Shown: piece after piece, positions 63,350-64,000 of the stretch
How the letters are laid out: each line of letters starts with the position of its first letter
Position numbering within the stretch: position 1 is the stretch's first letter
From: Catenuloplanes atrovinosus
Lineage (GTDB): Bacteria > Actinomycetota > Actinomycetes > Mycobacteriales > Micromonosporaceae
Direction: 5' to 3'
Assembly (NCBI RefSeq): GCF_031458235.1
Contig: NZ_JAVDYB010000001.1
Span: forward strand, 3,865,001 to 3,929,000
DNA length: 64,000 nucleotides
The notes under the pieces: generated by a model
Databases searched by the model: none
Seen by the model: the letters and a program-made list of their open reading frames with translations, nothing else
Told to the model about the DNA's origin: nothing
Translations under genes and position numbers: made by a program

Positions 63350-63388
63350 GACAGCCTGGGTGTCTAAAGTTTCGACAGCCAGGTTGTC
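63350..63388 (+). promoter_or_regulatory. Double palindromic operator before the hydrolase gene
   Basis: Two 15-bp palindromes of the form GACA-N7-TGTC (63350-63364 and 63374-63388) lie 24 bases apart. Together they form a larger inverted repeat, AAAGACAGCCTGG and CCAGGTTGTCTTT, with one mismatch. They end 23 bases before the GTG, over the likely promoter. A TetR-like repressor binding two dimers is probable; its gene may lie outside the window. Confidence 0.7.
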
Positions 63389-63411
63389 TTTATCGCTCGG
63401 AGGTATCCGTC

Positions 63412-64000
63412 GTGACCGTCACCCACCACACCGTCAACGGCCTGCACTACGTCACCGCCGGCACGTCGGGATCGCCGATCCTGCTGGTGCACGGCTTCCC
63501 GGAGACCTGGCGGGCGTTCCGCCGGGTCATCCCGCCGCTGGCGGAGACGCACCGCGTGATCGCCGTCGACCTGCCCGGCTTCGGCGACTCCTCCCTCGGC
63601 TCCGACCCGGGGAGCGCCGCCGCGGCGGAGGAGCTGCACCGGCTGATCACGCACCTGGGAGTCGGGCCGGTGCACCTCGCGGGGCAGGACATCAGCGGCG
63701 GCACCGTGTTCCGCCTCGCCGCCACCCACCCGGAGGACGTGCGCACCCTCACCGCGATCGAGACCGGGCTGGCCGGGTTCGGTGCGGAGCTGCTGGCCGA
63801 CGTCACGCACGGCGGCGCGTGGTACATCGGCGCGCTGACCACGCCCGGCGTCCCGGAGCTGCTGTTCGCCGGCCGCGAGCGGGAGTTCATCGCCGGTCAC
63901 CTGTTCCCGACGTACGGCGCCACGGTGCCGGACGCCGACCTCGACGAGTTCGTCCGCGCGTACGCCCGGCCGCACGGCCTGCGCGGCGCGTCAGCGCTCT
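63412..64000 (+). CDS. Alpha/beta hydrolase, epoxide-hydrolase-like (partial at window end)
   Basis: 196 residues visible; the 3' end is cut by the window. VHGFPETWRAFRRVIPPL (oxyanion-hole His-Gly), DLPGFGDSS, and the nucleophile elbow GQDISGG with Asp as nucleophile, the epoxide hydrolase/haloalkane dehalogenase type. CGGAGG lies 8 bases before GTG 63412. It is under a double operator, so it is likely induced by a compound it degrades. Confidence 0.85.
   Translation, partial: MTVTHHTVNGLHYVTAGTSGSPILLVHGFPETWRAFRRVIPPLAETHRVIAVDLPGFGDSSLGSDPGSAAAAEELHRLITHLGVGPVHLAGQDISGGTVFRLAATHPEDVRTLTAIETGLAGFGAELLADVTHGGAWYIGALTTPGVPELLFAGREREFIAGHLFPTYGATVPDADLDEFVRAYARPHGLRGASAL

Overview
The window is a high-GC stretch of chromosome with GTG/ATG starts, frequent 4-bp ATGA overlaps between genes, several ECF sigma factors, Tat signal peptides and a mycothiol-type DsbA protein. 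This points to a filamentous actinomycete, most likely Micromonosporaceae (Actinoplanes or Catenuloplanes type). That placement is an inference from style and gene content. No rRNA, tRNA, CRISPR array, insertion sequence or phage genes were seen.

Layout. 0.4-2.7 kb: extracytoplasmic copper/heme operon (PCuAC chaperone, Tat-exported DyP peroxidase, CopC). 2.8-4.0 kb: a cytochrome P450 with a palindromic promoter. 4.1-8.9 kb: quinate/shikimate catabolism, with divergent operons (NAD-type shikimate dehydrogenase plus Nramp-like transporter; TetR regulator plus QsuB). 8.9-11.0 kb: PadR regulator with PH-domain membrane protein, then a DM9-repeat protein. 11.0-11.8 kb: repeats and a very long perfect hairpin. 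11.8-16.0 kb: NYN/LOTUS RNase-like protein, a membrane protein and a two-component system. 16.0-19.5 kb: four overlapping genes (ECF sigma, zinc-finger membrane protein, ABC ATPase, ABC membrane protein). 19.6-26.5 kb: twin lipoproteins, VanX-like dipeptidase, GGDEF-EAL protein, secreted HNH nuclease, Tat FAD oxidoreductase. 26.6-31.2 kb: second two-component system, CPBP protease, ECF41 sigma factor with an unreported small four-cysteine gene and its likely target oxidoreductase. 31.5-35.3 kb: NDH-2, a TPR remnant, rifampicin monooxygenase with a rifamycin-associated element, an epimerase.

35.6-44.5 kb is the most unusual region. It is a two-gene unit encoding a 2301-residue multidomain toxin-like protein and a 655-residue protein that resembles its two ends without the middle. 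The large protein carries an anthrax-edema-factor/ExoY-like cyclase domain with the key residues in place, a papain-like deamidase triad and a possible OTU-like protease. 44.6-53 kb: carbonic anhydrase, ABC exporter, flavoprotein, small housekeeping genes, a third ECF sigma factor. 52.2-55.3 kb: a flavin electron-transfer operon (ferric-reductase-like protein, FMN-binding protein) whose ApbE flavin transferase is frameshifted. 55.4-64 kb: SDR with divergent MmyB-type regulator, a MoxR ATPase/VWA-metallopeptidase pair, membrane proteins, and a partial alpha/beta hydrolase behind a double palindromic operator.
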